From Gluconacetobacter sacchari (GTDB lineage Bacteria > Pseudomonadota > Alphaproteobacteria > Acetobacterales > Acetobacteraceae): a DNA stretch of 64,000 bases. The DNA lies in NCBI RefSeq assembly GCF_014174255.1, contig NZ_JABEQJ010000005.1, positions 62,001 to 126,000 of the forward strand, in the 5' to 3' direction. The position numbers were made by a program, and so were the translations under genes. The notes beneath the pieces are model-generated. The model made no database searches and had not been told where the DNA came from. It was given only the letters and a program-made list of their open reading frames with translations. Positions 27,288-36,733 of this stretch are shown here, piece after piece. Numbering within the stretch: the first letter of the stretch is position 1; each line of letters begins with the position of its first letter.

Positions 27288-28342
27288 TGCGCGGACGCGC
27301 ATCCGCCCTGTCCCGGCGCGGCGCCCTGGCCGGCCTCGGCGCGGCGCCGTTCGTCCGCGCCCGCGCGGCGACGATGCCGACACTGACGGTCTGCGGATTC
27401 CACGGGCCGTTCCAGAAGGCCTTCCAGGCCGCCGTCATCGCCCCGTTCCTGCGGCTGCACCCGGGTGTCGCGGTCGTCTACCGGCCGATCATGAATTCCG
27501 CGCAGCTCCTGGCGCTGCTCCGGCTCGAACGGGCGGCCCCCCGGATCGACGTCGCGATCGCCGATATCTCGATCTCGATCCTGGCGACCGCCGAGCAGCT
27601 TCTCGCCCCCCTGTCGGACGGCGAGGTCCCGAACCGGGCCGCGATCCCGGACTGGGGCCGTGGCCGCAATTTCAACGGGCTCGCCTTCTCGCGCGACAAC
27701 CTGGCGCTGGTCTATGACAGCCGGGTCATCCCCGCCGCCCCGGAGAGCTGGATGGATCTCGGGCGTCCGGCGCTGGTGGACCAGGTCTGCATGCCGGTCG
27801 AGGACACGCGCGGCGTGGCGCTCCTGCCGGTGCTGACACGCATGGCGGGGGGCGACTATCGCGCGAGCATCGATCCGGGCCTGGCGCTGATGCGCCGGTT
27901 CGCGCCGAACGTGGCGAGCTGGAACGCCCAGCCCGATCTCTACACCCTCCTCCTCGCCCAGACGGCGGCCCTCGGCGTGGGATGGAACGGCCGGGGACAG
28001 ATGATCGGCCGGGCCAACCCGGGCACCATCCGGGCCGTCATCCCGCGAGAGGGCAGCGTGGCGCAGATCAACACCATCAACCTCGCGGCCGGCTCCGCCC
28101 ACGCCGCGCTGGGGGCGACCTTCATCGACCACGCCCTGTCGGTCGAAACGCAGGCCGCCTTCGCGCGCATGGCCTTCTACGGTCCGACCAACGCCCAGGT
28201 GGTCCTGCCGGAATCCCTGTCCGACGGCATCTTCGGCGGCCCCGCCGTCGCCGCGCGGGAAATGCACCTGGACTGGACCTTCATCAGTGCGCACTACGGC
28301 AACTGGATCCGCCGCATCCAGCGCGAGGTGATCAGTGCATAA
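27287..28342 (+). CDS. ABC transporter periplasmic binding protein, polyamine (PotD)-type
   Basis: A 351-residue binding protein of the iron/thiamine/polyamine type II fold. The N-terminus has a twin-arginine-like segment SRRGALAGLGAAP and cleavage near RARA. The ligand-binding core has GLAFSRDNLALVYDSRVIP and ALGVGWNGRGQM. The typical polyamine-binding acidic pairs are not obvious, so the ligand need not be putrescine or spermidine. The ATG overlaps the M19-like stop by one base (TGATG). The three following genes complete the transporter. Confidence 0.88.
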   Translation: MRGRASALSRRGALAGLGAAPFVRARAATMPTLTVCGFHGPFQKAFQAAVIAPFLRLHPGVAVVYRPIMNSAQLLALLRLERAAPRIDVAIADISISILATAEQLLAPLSDGEVPNRAAIPDWGRGRNFNGLAFSRDNLALVYDSRVIPAAPESWMDLGRPALVDQVCMPVEDTRGVALLPVLTRMAGGDYRASIDPGLALMRRFAPNVASWNAQPDLYTLLLAQTAALGVGWNGRGQMIGRANPGTIRAVIPREGSVAQINTINLAAGSAHAALGATFIDHALSVETQAAFARMAFYGPTNAQVVLPESLSDGIFGGPAVAAREMHLDWTFISAHYGNWIRRIQREVISA

Positions 28343-29420
28343 CCCCGACCACCCCGCCGCCTACCTGGCGGCGCGCGGCCTCAGCAAACGCTTCCCCGGC
28401 ACGGCCGCCCCATCGGTCGATCGCGTCGGCTTCACGCTCGAACGCGGCGGCATGCTGATGCTGCTCGGCCCCTCCGGCTGCGGCAAGACGACGCTGCTCC
28501 GCATGGTCGCGGGGCTGGTCGCGCCGGATGCCGGCAGCCTGCTGGTCGGCGGGCGCGACATGGCCGACGTGCCGCTCCACCGGCGCAACATGGGGATGGT
28601 CTTCCAGTCCTACGCGCTCTTTCCCCATCTCAGCGTCGCGCGCAACATCGCCTTCGGGCTGGAGGTCCGCGCCGTCGCGCGGGCGGCGCGCGACCGGCAG
28701 GTCGCCGAAATGATCGCGATGATGCATCTCGACGGGCTGGAAGACCGCCCGGTCACCAGCCTGTCCGGCGGCCAGCGCCAGCGCGTCGCGCTCGCCCGCG
28801 CGCTGGCGATAAAGCCCGACATCCTTCTCCTCGACGAACCGCTGGCCAATCTCGACGTCAAGCTGCGCGACGCCATGCGCGCCGAAATCCGCGCGCTCCA
28901 GCGCCGGCTGGGCGTCACGGCGATCTTCGTCACCCACGACCAGGAAGAAGCCCTGTCGATGGCCGACCAGGTCGCGGTGATGGCGGACGGACGGATCCGC
29001 CAGGCCGGCACGCCGGCCGACATCTACGAGCGCCCGGTCGACCGCTTCGTCGCCTCGTTCATCGGGCGCGGCAATTTCCTCGCCGCCCATTGGCAGGGCG
29101 GCGGCACCGCCCGCATCGACGGGCTGGGCACCCTCCCGATCCCCGCCCACGCCGCGCCGTGGCACGGCACCCGGACGCTCCTGCTGCGCCCCCATCACAT
29201 CCACGCGCGCCCGCCGGGCGACCGGGACGTCCGCTGCACCGGAACCGTCGAGGACGTGGTCTATACCGGCGAGCGCCACACCCTCTCCGTCAGGGTCGGG
29301 CCGCTCGGCCTGACGGTGGACCAGCCCGCCGGAACCGGCCGCGCCTTCGCGCCCGGCCAGGCGATCGCACTGTCCTGGAGCGCCGACGACATGGTCGTGC
29401 TGGACCCCGACCAGCCATGA
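28335..29420 (+). CDS. ABC transporter ATPase, PotA-type
   Basis: A 361-residue ATPase of the CUT1/polyamine type. Walker A is LLGPSGCGKTT (near residue 36), the signature is LSGGQRQRVALARAL, and Walker B is ILLLDEPLANLD with the VTHDQEEAL switch histidine. The C-terminal 100 residues form a TOBE_2 regulatory domain with RPHHIHARPPGD. Translation starts at GTG 28335, overlapping the binding-protein stop by 8 bases; no ATG is available nearby, so the GTG start is accepted. Confidence 0.93.
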   Translation: MHNPDHPAAYLAARGLSKRFPGTAAPSVDRVGFTLERGGMLMLLGPSGCGKTTLLRMVAGLVAPDAGSLLVGGRDMADVPLHRRNMGMVFQSYALFPHLSVARNIAFGLEVRAVARAARDRQVAEMIAMMHLDGLEDRPVTSLSGGQRQRVALARALAIKPDILLLDEPLANLDVKLRDAMRAEIRALQRRLGVTAIFVTHDQEEALSMADQVAVMADGRIRQAGTPADIYERPVDRFVASFIGRGNFLAAHWQGGGTARIDGLGTLPIPAHAAPWHGTRTLLLRPHHIHARPPGDRDVRCTGTVEDVVYTGERHTLSVRVGPLGLTVDQPAGTGRAFAPGQAIALSWSADDMVVLDPDQP

Positions 29421-30304
29421 ACGACCACGCCACCACGCCGCCCCGCTGGCTCCAGGCCGCGTTGCTGGCGCCCGGCCTGGCCGCGCTGCTCATCACCTTC
29501 GTGCTGCCGGTGGCGTGGCTGGCACGCGTGTCCCTCCTGCCGCAGGCCGTGTCTCTGCTGCCGCAGGCCGGGCCAAGCGTGCCGGCCACGGGCCTGTCGG
29601 CCGGCGCCTATGCCCGGGTGCTCGGCGATCCGTTCTACTGGTGGATCATCGGGCGCACGCTCGGCATCGGCGTGGTGACGGCCTGCCTCGCCGTGCCGAT
29701 GGCCTTCCCGATCGCGCTGTTCCTCGCCCGCTCCACCAGCGCCTGGCGCGGCGTGCTCGTGGTCCTGGCCATCGCGCCGCTGATGACGTCCACCGTCATC
29801 CGCACCTATGGCTGGATGGTCATCCTCGGCCGCCACGGGATCATCAACAGCCTGCTCCTGCAAACCGGCCTGCTGGCCATGCCGATCCGGCTGGACAACG
29901 GCCTCTTCGCGACCGTGGTGGCGCTGGTCGAAATCCTGATGCCCTACGCGGTGATCTCGATCCTGAGCACCCTGGGCCGCGTGAATGTCGAACTGGAACA
30001 GGCGGCGGCGCTGCTGGGCGCCCGCCTGCCCCAGATCGTTTTGCGGATCATCCTGCCGCTGGCGCTGCCCGGCCTGCTCACGGCGGCGCTGCTCGTCTTC
30101 GTCCTGGCCATCAGTTCCCTGGTGACCCCGCAACTCATGGGGGGCGGCCGGGTGTTCGTCCTGGCCACCGAGATCTTCAACGCCACGACCGTCACCCTCG
30201 ACTGGCCCTTCGCCGGCGCGCTGTCGGTCGTGCTGCTGATCCTGTTCGGACTCGTGATCTCGCTCTACCAGCGCGTCCTGGCCCGCATGGAGGCCCAGGC
30301 ATGA
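29417..30304 (+). CDS. ABC transporter permease, PotB-type
   Basis: A 295-residue inner membrane permease with six hydrophobic segments. The EAA loop is ELEQAAALLGARLPQIVLRIILPLALPG, where the ABC ATPase docks. The start ATG overlaps the ATPase stop (ATGA). An internal near-duplication of ten residues (SLLPQAV then SLLPQAG, near residues 41-52) lies in the first periplasmic loop. It pairs with the following PotC-type permease. Confidence 0.92.
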   Translation: MNDHATTPPRWLQAALLAPGLAALLITFVLPVAWLARVSLLPQAVSLLPQAGPSVPATGLSAGAYARVLGDPFYWWIIGRTLGIGVVTACLAVPMAFPIALFLARSTSAWRGVLVVLAIAPLMTSTVIRTYGWMVILGRHGIINSLLLQTGLLAMPIRLDNGLFATVVALVEILMPYAVISILSTLGRVNVELEQAAALLGARLPQIVLRIILPLALPGLLTAALLVFVLAISSLVTPQLMGGGRVFVLATEIFNATTVTLDWPFAGALSVVLLILFGLVISLYQRVLARMEAQA

Positions 30305-31095
30305 GCCCGCGCGCGGGCACGTTCTGCTGGCGCCTGCTGGTGGCGCTGCTCTACGCGTTCCTGCTGGCCCCGCTGGCCGTCGTCCTGGTCGTGTCGTTCG
30401 ACACCCGGCCGTATCTCAGCTTCCCCCCGGCCACGGTCTCGCTGCATTCCTACGCGGCGGTCCTGCGCAACCCCGCCTTCCGCCATGCCGGCCTGACCAG
30501 CCTCACGGTCGGGGCGGCCGCCGCCAGCCTGTCGCTGGTCCTCGGCACCGCGGCGGCGTTCGCCCTGGCACGCGGCACGTTTCGCGGCCGGGCCTATGTC
30601 CAGTGGCTGTTCCTCTCGCCCATGCTGGTACCGCATATCGTGCTCGCGGTCGGGCTGATGATGACGCTCCAGCCGCTGGGCCTGCTGGATACGCTGGGCG
30701 GCCTGGTCCTCGCCCATATCGGCATCACCGTGCCCTATACGACGCGGATCGTCTCATCGAGCCTGGCGGCGCTCGACCGCTCCTGCGAGGAAGCCGCGCG
30801 CCTCCACGGCGCGACGCCGTGGCAGACCTTCGCGCGGGTCATCCTGCCCGGCCTCCGGCCCGGCCTGGTCGCCGCCGGCCTGATCGCCTTCCTGTTCTCC
30901 TTCGACGAATCGGTCATCGCCCTCTTCATCGCCGGCAACGACGCGACCACGCTGCCCCTCGCCATCTACCAGTACATCCAGTTCCGGACCGACCCGCAGG
31001 TGGCGGCGCTCTCGGTGCTGGTGGTGGCGCTCACGATGATTCCGGTGGCGATCGTCGAACGCGGCATCAGCCTGCGCCGCGCGGTCGGCGGCTGA
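30301..31095 (+). CDS. ABC transporter permease, PotC-type
   Basis: A 264-residue permease with about six membrane helices and the EAA motif SCEEAARLHGATPWQTFARVILPGLRPG. The segment ARGTFRGRAYVQWLFLSPMLVP is typical of the PotC group. The start ATG overlaps the PotB-type stop by 4 bases. The esterase gene begins 10 bases after its stop, so transport and hydrolysis genes are physically linked. Confidence 0.92.
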   Translation: MSPRAGTFCWRLLVALLYAFLLAPLAVVLVVSFDTRPYLSFPPATVSLHSYAAVLRNPAFRHAGLTSLTVGAAAASLSLVLGTAAAFALARGTFRGRAYVQWLFLSPMLVPHIVLAVGLMMTLQPLGLLDTLGGLVLAHIGITVPYTTRIVSSSLAALDRSCEEAARLHGATPWQTFARVILPGLRPGLVAAGLIAFLFSFDESVIALFIAGNDATTLPLAIYQYIQFRTDPQVAALSVLVVALTMIPVAIVERGISLRRAVGG

Positions 31096-31105
31096 AGGAA
31101 CCCCC

Positions 31106-32650
31106 ATGACGATCATCACGCTCGACAGCGGCCGGATCGACGGCCGGTCCGAAAACGGCATCGACGTCTTTCTCGGCGTTCCCTATGCGGCGCCCGTCAC
31201 GCCCGGACACCGTTTCGGCGCCCCCCGCGACGTCCCGCCCTGGCAGGGCGTCCGCCCGGCCAGGGCGCTCGGCGCCATCTGCCCGCAGGTCGCGACCTAT
31301 GGCCCCGTCGGCCGTGGCGCGACATCGCGGCACGAGGCGGGCGAGGATTTCCTGACCCTGAACATCCGCAGCCCGGACCTGCGCGGGCAGGCGCCGGTCC
31401 TGGTCTGGCTGCATGGCGGCGGCTACGCCGTCGGCTCGGGCAACGAGCCGATTCTCCAGACGGGCGCCTTCGCGGCCAGCGGCATCGTCGAGGTCACGCC
31501 GAACTACCGGCTCGGCGCCCTCGGCTTCCTCAGCCTCGACGGACAGCCGGAAAATCGCGGCCTGCTCGACGTCATCAAGGCCCTGGAATGGGTGCGGCGG
31601 CATATCGCGCGCTTCGGCGGCGACCCCGCGCGCGTCACGCTGGCCGGGCGCTCGGCGGGCGGCTTCGCCGTCGCCACGCTGCTCGCCATGCCGGCGGCGC
31701 GGGGCCTGTTCTCCCGGGCGATGATCCAGTCGGGCGCGACGCCCGCCATCCTGCCGATGGCCGACGCCCGCGCCGTCACGCGCCGCTTCCTCGACCGGCT
31801 GGGCGCGGACGCCGCCGCGCTGGAAACCCTGCCCATGTCCCGGCTTCTCGAAGCCCAGCGCGACCTCTGCGACCAATGCTACGAGCACCACGATCCGGTC
31901 CGCGACGGCACCGTCACGATGGTCGGAATCCCGTTTCAGCCGGTGATCGATCCCCCGACCCTGCCGATGCACCCCGAACAGGCCGCGATCACGGGCCGCG
32001 TCATGCCCGTTCCGGTGATGATCGGCACGACATCGGCCGAATATCTCACCCATTCGACCGCCCACCCCCACCTGTCGCTGGACGACACCATCCGGCTTCT
32101 CGATCCCCGCGTGCGGCCCGCCGGGACGACGGGCGCCGAGATCGTCGCCCGCTACCGCGCGGCACTCCCCGACCATGACGCAACCGGATTATGGCGCGCC
32201 ATCGCCGGCGATCTGGTCTTCCAGAACCCGACGACACGCTACGCCGCCCTCCTGAGCGACTGGCAGCCGGTCCATAAATATCTCTTCGGCGCCATCGGGC
32301 CGAACGAAACCGGCGCCGCCCACGGCGACGAACTCGGCTGCGTATGGTGGAACGACGCGACCGGCCGCGCCACGCTGCCGGAGCGCTACCGAAATCTCGA
32401 CCCGGCCCTCAGCCGCCGCGTCCACGATATCTGGCGCCGTTTCATCATCGGCGAGACGGCCCTGTGCGCCGAAGGACCGTGGCCGCGCCACGCGCGCGCG
32501 GCACCGGCCGTTCTCTGGATCCGTCCATCCGGCACCATCGTCACGCCCGATCCGTTCGGGTACCGGCCGGGCCTCTGGCCGGCCGAAGGGGCCACCTACT
32601 CCCCGACGGCCGCCCCACCCGGATGGCGCCGGTCGAACCCGCCGAAATAA
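31106..32650 (+). CDS. Type B carboxylesterase / cholinesterase-family hydrolase
   Basis: A 514-residue alpha/beta hydrolase. The oxyanion hole is VLVWLHGGGYAVGSG. The nucleophile elbow is LAGRSAGGFAVA, where arginine replaces the usual Glu of GESAGG. The acid residue lies near GTTSAEYLT, and the histidine is in AAHGDELGCVW, the HGDEL motif of the family. No signal peptide is seen, so ester cleavage is probably cytosolic, after import by the adjacent ABC system. Its last 55 bases overlap the 3' end of the convergent gamma-glutamyltranspeptidase gene. Confidence 0.92.
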   Translation: MTIITLDSGRIDGRSENGIDVFLGVPYAAPVTPGHRFGAPRDVPPWQGVRPARALGAICPQVATYGPVGRGATSRHEAGEDFLTLNIRSPDLRGQAPVLVWLHGGGYAVGSGNEPILQTGAFAASGIVEVTPNYRLGALGFLSLDGQPENRGLLDVIKALEWVRRHIARFGGDPARVTLAGRSAGGFAVATLLAMPAARGLFSRAMIQSGATPAILPMADARAVTRRFLDRLGADAAALETLPMSRLLEAQRDLCDQCYEHHDPVRDGTVTMVGIPFQPVIDPPTLPMHPEQAAITGRVMPVPVMIGTTSAEYLTHSTAHPHLSLDDTIRLLDPRVRPAGTTGAEIVARYRAALPDHDATGLWRAIAGDLVFQNPTTRYAALLSDWQPVHKYLFGAIGPNETGAAHGDELGCVWWNDATGRATLPERYRNLDPALSRRVHDIWRRFIIGETALCAEGPWPRHARAAPAVLWIRPSGTIVTPDPFGYRPGLWPAEGATYSPTAAPPGWRRSNPPK

Positions 32651-34389
32651 CGCGCCGTGCCGACATGCCGCGCCCCCAGGCGCGGCCCACCCACCAGGAT
32701 GCCTTCCGCCACGCCCCACGGCGCATGCGGAGCCAGCGTGTATCCTTCCCGCTCCAGCGTCGCGGCAACCGCGTCGGTCAGCGCCCCCTGCTCGATCTCG
32801 ACCGGCTCGGGCTGCCATTGCTCGTGGATGCGCGGCAGGTCCACCGCCTGCTGGATATCCAGCCCGTAATCCACGACGCCCAGGATCGCCGACAGCACGA
32901 TGGTCGGAATGCGCGACCCGCCCGGGCTGCCGATCACCATGACCGGCTTGCCGTTGCGCGACAGGATGGTGGGCGACATCGACGACAGCGGCGTCTTGCC
33001 GGGCGCGATGGCATTGGCGGCGCTGCCGACGATGCCGAACATGTTGGGCACGCCGGGACGCGACGAGAAATCGTCCATCTCGTCATTCAGGAAGATGCCG
33101 GTATGCCCGCCGATCACCTTCGCGCCGAACCAGCCATTCAACGTATAGGTGACCGAAATCGCCATGCCCTTGTCGTCGGCGACCGAAAACTGGGTCGTCT
33201 CGTGCTTCTCGGGCTCGACCTGCCCGGGCTTCAGCGAGGCCGACGGCACGGCGTGGTCGGTCGGGATCGTCGCGCGCACCTCCCGCGCATAGGTGGGGTC
33301 GATCAGATGCGTCACCGGGTTCCGCACGAAGGCCGGGTCGCCCAGGTCCTGCCGGTCGGCATAGGCCCGGCGCATCGCCTCGACCTCGCGCTGCACGGCG
33401 GGCGCGGTATGCAGCCCGAGCCGGTGCATGTCATAGCCCGAGAGAATGTTCAGCATCTCGCACAGCGCCACGCCGCCGCCGCTGGGCGGCGGCGCGGTGT
33501 CGACCCGATAGCCGCGATAGGAACAGGTCAGGGTCGGCAGCACGCGGGGCGCGTAGCGGCGGAAATCCTCGGATTGCAGAATCCCGCCCCCCACCTTGCT
33601 GGCCTGCACGATCGCATCGGCGATCGGCCCGCGATAGAAGGCCGCCGCCCCATCCCGCGCGATCAGCGACAGGCTGTCGGCCAGGTCGGCCTGCACCAGC
33701 CGGTCGCCGACCCGCAGCGGCGTGCCGTCCGGCCGCAGGAAGATCCGCCGCGCCTCCGGATCGCGGGCGAAATCGGCGGTCGAGGTGTTCAGCAACTGCA
33801 CATCGCCCTCGGCCAGCACGAAGCCGTCGCGCGCCAGGGCGATCGCGGGCGCCATCACCTGCTGGCGCGTCATATGCCCCCAGCGATGCAGGATCATGTC
33901 CATGCCCGCCACCGTCCCCGGCACCGCGACGGCCTTCCAGCCCACGATCGACAGGTTCGGGATCACGCCGCCCCTGGCGTCCTGATACATGGTCGGCGTC
34001 GCGGCCAGCGGCGCATGCTCGCGAAAATCGATGAAAACCGTCTGCCCGTCGGGGGCACGCAGCGTCATGAAGCCGCCACCGCCGATATTGCCGGCCGCCG
34101 GATAGACGACGGCCAGCGCATAGGCCACCGCCACCGCCGCGTCCGCCGCGTTGCCGCCCTGCGCCAGGATGCGCGCGCCGACCTCCGAGGCCAGATGCTG
34201 CGCCGACACCACCATGCCGTGCGCCCCTTCCGCCGGAGCCAGGGGCGGCAGGGCCGTCTGCGCCGCGCCGAAGGTCAGCGCATCCCCCTGCACCGCCGGC
34301 ACCGCCATGGCCGGCATCGCCAGGCCCGCCAGCATCGAGCCCGCCAGCACGAGCGGGGTCCACCGGCACCGAAGCAGGGAAAAACGCAT
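32596..34389 (-). CDS. ggt: Gamma-glutamyltranspeptidase
   Basis: A 597-residue periplasmic N-terminal nucleophile hydrolase that cleaves gamma-glutamyl bonds of glutathione and related peptides. A signal peptide spans about residues 1-29 (ending AMA). The precursor autoprocesses before the catalytic threonine at about residue 398 in HETTQFSVAD; the usual TTHYSV is here TTQFSV. The glycine pair of the oxyanion site is in SSMSPTILS and IGSPGGSRIPT. It lies 31 bases after map. Its tail overlaps the carboxylesterase gene on the other strand. Confidence 0.94.
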   Translation of the reverse strand: MRFSLLRCRWTPLVLAGSMLAGLAMPAMAVPAVQGDALTFGAAQTALPPLAPAEGAHGMVVSAQHLASEVGARILAQGGNAADAAVAVAYALAVVYPAAGNIGGGGFMTLRAPDGQTVFIDFREHAPLAATPTMYQDARGGVIPNLSIVGWKAVAVPGTVAGMDMILHRWGHMTRQQVMAPAIALARDGFVLAEGDVQLLNTSTADFARDPEARRIFLRPDGTPLRVGDRLVQADLADSLSLIARDGAAAFYRGPIADAIVQASKVGGGILQSEDFRRYAPRVLPTLTCSYRGYRVDTAPPPSGGGVALCEMLNILSGYDMHRLGLHTAPAVQREVEAMRRAYADRQDLGDPAFVRNPVTHLIDPTYAREVRATIPTDHAVPSASLKPGQVEPEKHETTQFSVADDKGMAISVTYTLNGWFGAKVIGGHTGIFLNDEMDDFSSRPGVPNMFGIVGSAANAIAPGKTPLSSMSPTILSRNGKPVMVIGSPGGSRIPTIVLSAILGVVDYGLDIQQAVDLPRIHEQWQPEPVEIEQGALTDAVAATLEREGYTLAPHAPWGVAEGILVGGPRLGARHVGTARYFGGFDRRHPGGAAVGE

Positions 34390-34420
34390 CACGAACCTTT
34401 CAACGACAGGGGGCCGGCAC

Positions 34421-35233
34421 TCAGGCGGCGGTGGCATAGGGCGGGCGGTCCAGGCCGGCGGGCGACAGCGTGAAGATCTCGCACCCGTCCTCGGTCACGC
34501 CCAGCATATGTTCGAACTGCGCCGAAAGCGACCGGTCGCGCGTCACCGCCGTCCAGCCGTCATCCAGCACCTTCACGTCCGGCCGGCCGCCATTGAGCAT
34601 CGGCTCGATGGTGAAGAACATGCCCGGGCGCAGCACCAGCCCCTCGGCGGGGCGGCCATAGTGCAGCACGTTCGGCGCGGCGTGGAAGGTACGGCCGATC
34701 CCATGGCCGCAGAAATCGCGCACCACCGAAAAACGGTGCGATTCGGCAAAGGTCTGGATCGCATGGCCGATATCGCCCAGCGTGCTGCCCGGCCGCACCT
34801 GGCCGATTCCGAGCATCAGCGCCTCATAGGTCGCCTCGATCAGCTTCTCGGCCTTTCGCGACACGGCGCCGACGGTGTACATGCGGCTGGTATCGCCGAA
34901 CCAGCCATCCAGGATCACGGTCACGTCGATATTCAGGATATCGCCGTCCAGAAGCTGCCTGTCGCCGGGAATGCCATGGCACACCACATGGTTCAGCGAG
35001 ATGCAGCTCGATTTCGGATAGCCGCGATAGCCCAGCGTCGCCGGGGTGGCCCCGTGCGCGATCATGAAGTCATGGATCAACTGGTCCAGTTCGCCGGTCG
35101 TCACACCCGCGCGCACATGCGGCACGATCATGTCCAGCGTCCGCGCCGCCAGTTGCCCCGCCGCGCGCATGCCGGCGAAATCCTCCGGCGTATGCAGGAT
35201 CACCCGCCGCGCGTCCGTGTCACCGTCCATCAC
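34421..35233 (-). CDS. map: Methionine aminopeptidase, type I
   Basis: A 270-residue metalloenzyme that removes the initiator methionine from nascent proteins. Metal ligands are in LNIDVTVILDGWFGDTSRMY (two aspartates), the histidine of GHGIGRTFH, the glutamate of FFTIEPML and the glutamate of SAQFEHMLGV. The NHVVCHGIPG loop carries the substrate histidine. Length and motif order are normal for bacterial type Ia. It precedes ggt on the same strand. Confidence 0.97.
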   Translation of the reverse strand: MMDGDTDARRVILHTPEDFAGMRAAGQLAARTLDMIVPHVRAGVTTGELDQLIHDFMIAHGATPATLGYRGYPKSSCISLNHVVCHGIPGDRQLLDGDILNIDVTVILDGWFGDTSRMYTVGAVSRKAEKLIEATYEALMLGIGQVRPGSTLGDIGHAIQTFAESHRFSVVRDFCGHGIGRTFHAAPNVLHYGRPAEGLVLRPGMFFTIEPMLNGGRPDVKVLDDGWTAVTRDRSLSAQFEHMLGVTEDGCEIFTLSPAGLDRPPYATAA

Positions 35234-35363
35234 GATGCCCCTCGCTTGTTCATCCGCCGCAAATCGGCATCATCAACTCTCGGGGATAAATGCGCGGGAC
35301 ACGGCCACAAGGCAAGGGCAACCACCCGATCGACCCGCATCCGCAAGCCCGCCAGGCCGGGCT

Positions 35364-36494
35364 TCAGCCATGGCTGCGCCGATGGCGGCGCGCGGCCGCA
35401 TGGCCGGCATGGCCGGCCGCCACCATATGAACGGGCGCATGAACGGGCGCATGGGCATGCCCATGGCGCGCCGCGCCGCGGTGGCGGGGCGCCGGCAGTT
35501 CGGCCACCTGCTCCGGCCCGGCGCTGCCGCGCGCCGCGGCGGCCAGCATGATCGCGGCCCGGCGGCGGCTGCCGCGCGCCAGCACCAGCGGCCGGCGCAC
35601 GTCGGCCACACCCTCCTGGCGGAATCCGTCATCCAGCAGCCCGGCCATCAGCGCGCTGCGCTGCGGGTTGCTGCGCGCGCCCAGCACCACGCCGATCAGC
35701 CGCACATTGTCGCGCATGGCCGAGGTCACGAGGTTGCGCCCGGCCAGCGCGGTATAGCCCGTCTTCAACCCGTCCGCGCCGGGATAGATCCGCAGCATCG
35801 GGTCATGGTTGGGCACCTGCCGGCCATGGAAATAGAAGGCCGGAACCGAGAAATAATGATAATATTCAGGGAATTCGGTGATGATCTGCCGGGTCAGCAC
35901 CGCCAGGTCGCGCGCCGAGGTCACCTGTTCCTCGTTCGGCAGGCCCGAGGCATTGCGAAACGAGGTATTGACCATGCCCAGCGCCCGCGCCTGGCGGGTC
36001 ATCAGCTCCGCGAAACGGGCTTCGTCGCCGCCGCCCATCAGCTCGCCCAGCGCGCAGGCCGCGTCATTGGCCGATTTGGTCACCAGCCCCAGCACCGCCT
36101 GTTCCACCGTCAGATAGCTGCCCGGCACCAGCCCCAGCTTCGACGGCTCCATGGAAGCGGCATGGGCCGAGACCGGCACCGACTGGTCCAGCGTGATCTG
36201 CCCGGCCCGCATGGCCTTGAATGCCAGGTACAGGGTCATCAATTTGGTCAGGCTGGCCGGATAGCGCTGAAGGTCGGGGTTGCTCTGCGACAGCACGGCG
36301 CCGGTGCGGGCATCCATCACGATGGAGCTGATCTGCCCCACATATTGCGCGTGGGCGCGCGGCACGGCGACGACGCTCGTCGCCAGATATCCGGCGGCGA
36401 GGCCGAGCGACACGCGCACGGTTCGGCCGCCGCCGGGGGCCAGAAAGGCCACGGCGCGACGCAGCCGGGCGAGCCATCCCTGTTTCCCGTCCAT
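35364..36494 (-). CDS. D-alanyl-D-alanine carboxypeptidase (S11 family) with His/Ala-rich tail
   Basis: A 376-residue penicillin-binding protein that trims peptidoglycan stem peptides. ATG 36494 has GGAG 6 bases upstream; an open frame extends to 36563 without a good site. A signal peptide ends AHA near residue 50. The active-site motifs are SLTK, SAN (in VTKSANDAA) and KTG (in DGLKTGYT). After the catalytic domain the C-terminus is unusual: a roughly 50-residue stretch of His, Ala, Arg and Pro with repeats (HAPVHAPVH, AGHAGHAAARR) in place of a normal membrane-anchoring helix. The tail could bind metal or cell-wall polymer; this is unproven. Confidence 0.92.
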   Translation of the reverse strand: MDGKQGWLARLRRAVAFLAPGGGRTVRVSLGLAAGYLATSVVAVPRAHAQYVGQISSIVMDARTGAVLSQSNPDLQRYPASLTKLMTLYLAFKAMRAGQITLDQSVPVSAHAASMEPSKLGLVPGSYLTVEQAVLGLVTKSANDAACALGELMGGGDEARFAELMTRQARALGMVNTSFRNASGLPNEEQVTSARDLAVLTRQIITEFPEYYHYFSVPAFYFHGRQVPNHDPMLRIYPGADGLKTGYTALAGRNLVTSAMRDNVRLIGVVLGARSNPQRSALMAGLLDDGFRQEGVADVRRPLVLARGSRRRAAIMLAAAARGSAGPEQVAELPAPRHRGAARHGHAHAPVHAPVHMVAAGHAGHAAARRHRRSHG

Positions 36495-36733
36495 CCATGC
36501 TCCGTCGGCCACCGCCTGTCCCCTCGTCACAGGATCCGCGTCATCCGGCAACCTTATGGCCATTTTCCGCGACCCGTCCAGAGAAAACCACGATAAGCAA
36601 AAGAAAATACTGTCTTTTCACCCCAGGCCGCCCGCGCCCGGCCGGCCGGCCGTCCCGCCGCGGGGCCAGCCATGCTTAAAATTCCCCCGCTTCGCTCTTC
36701 CAACACCCGACATCGATCCAATATGGTGTGACC

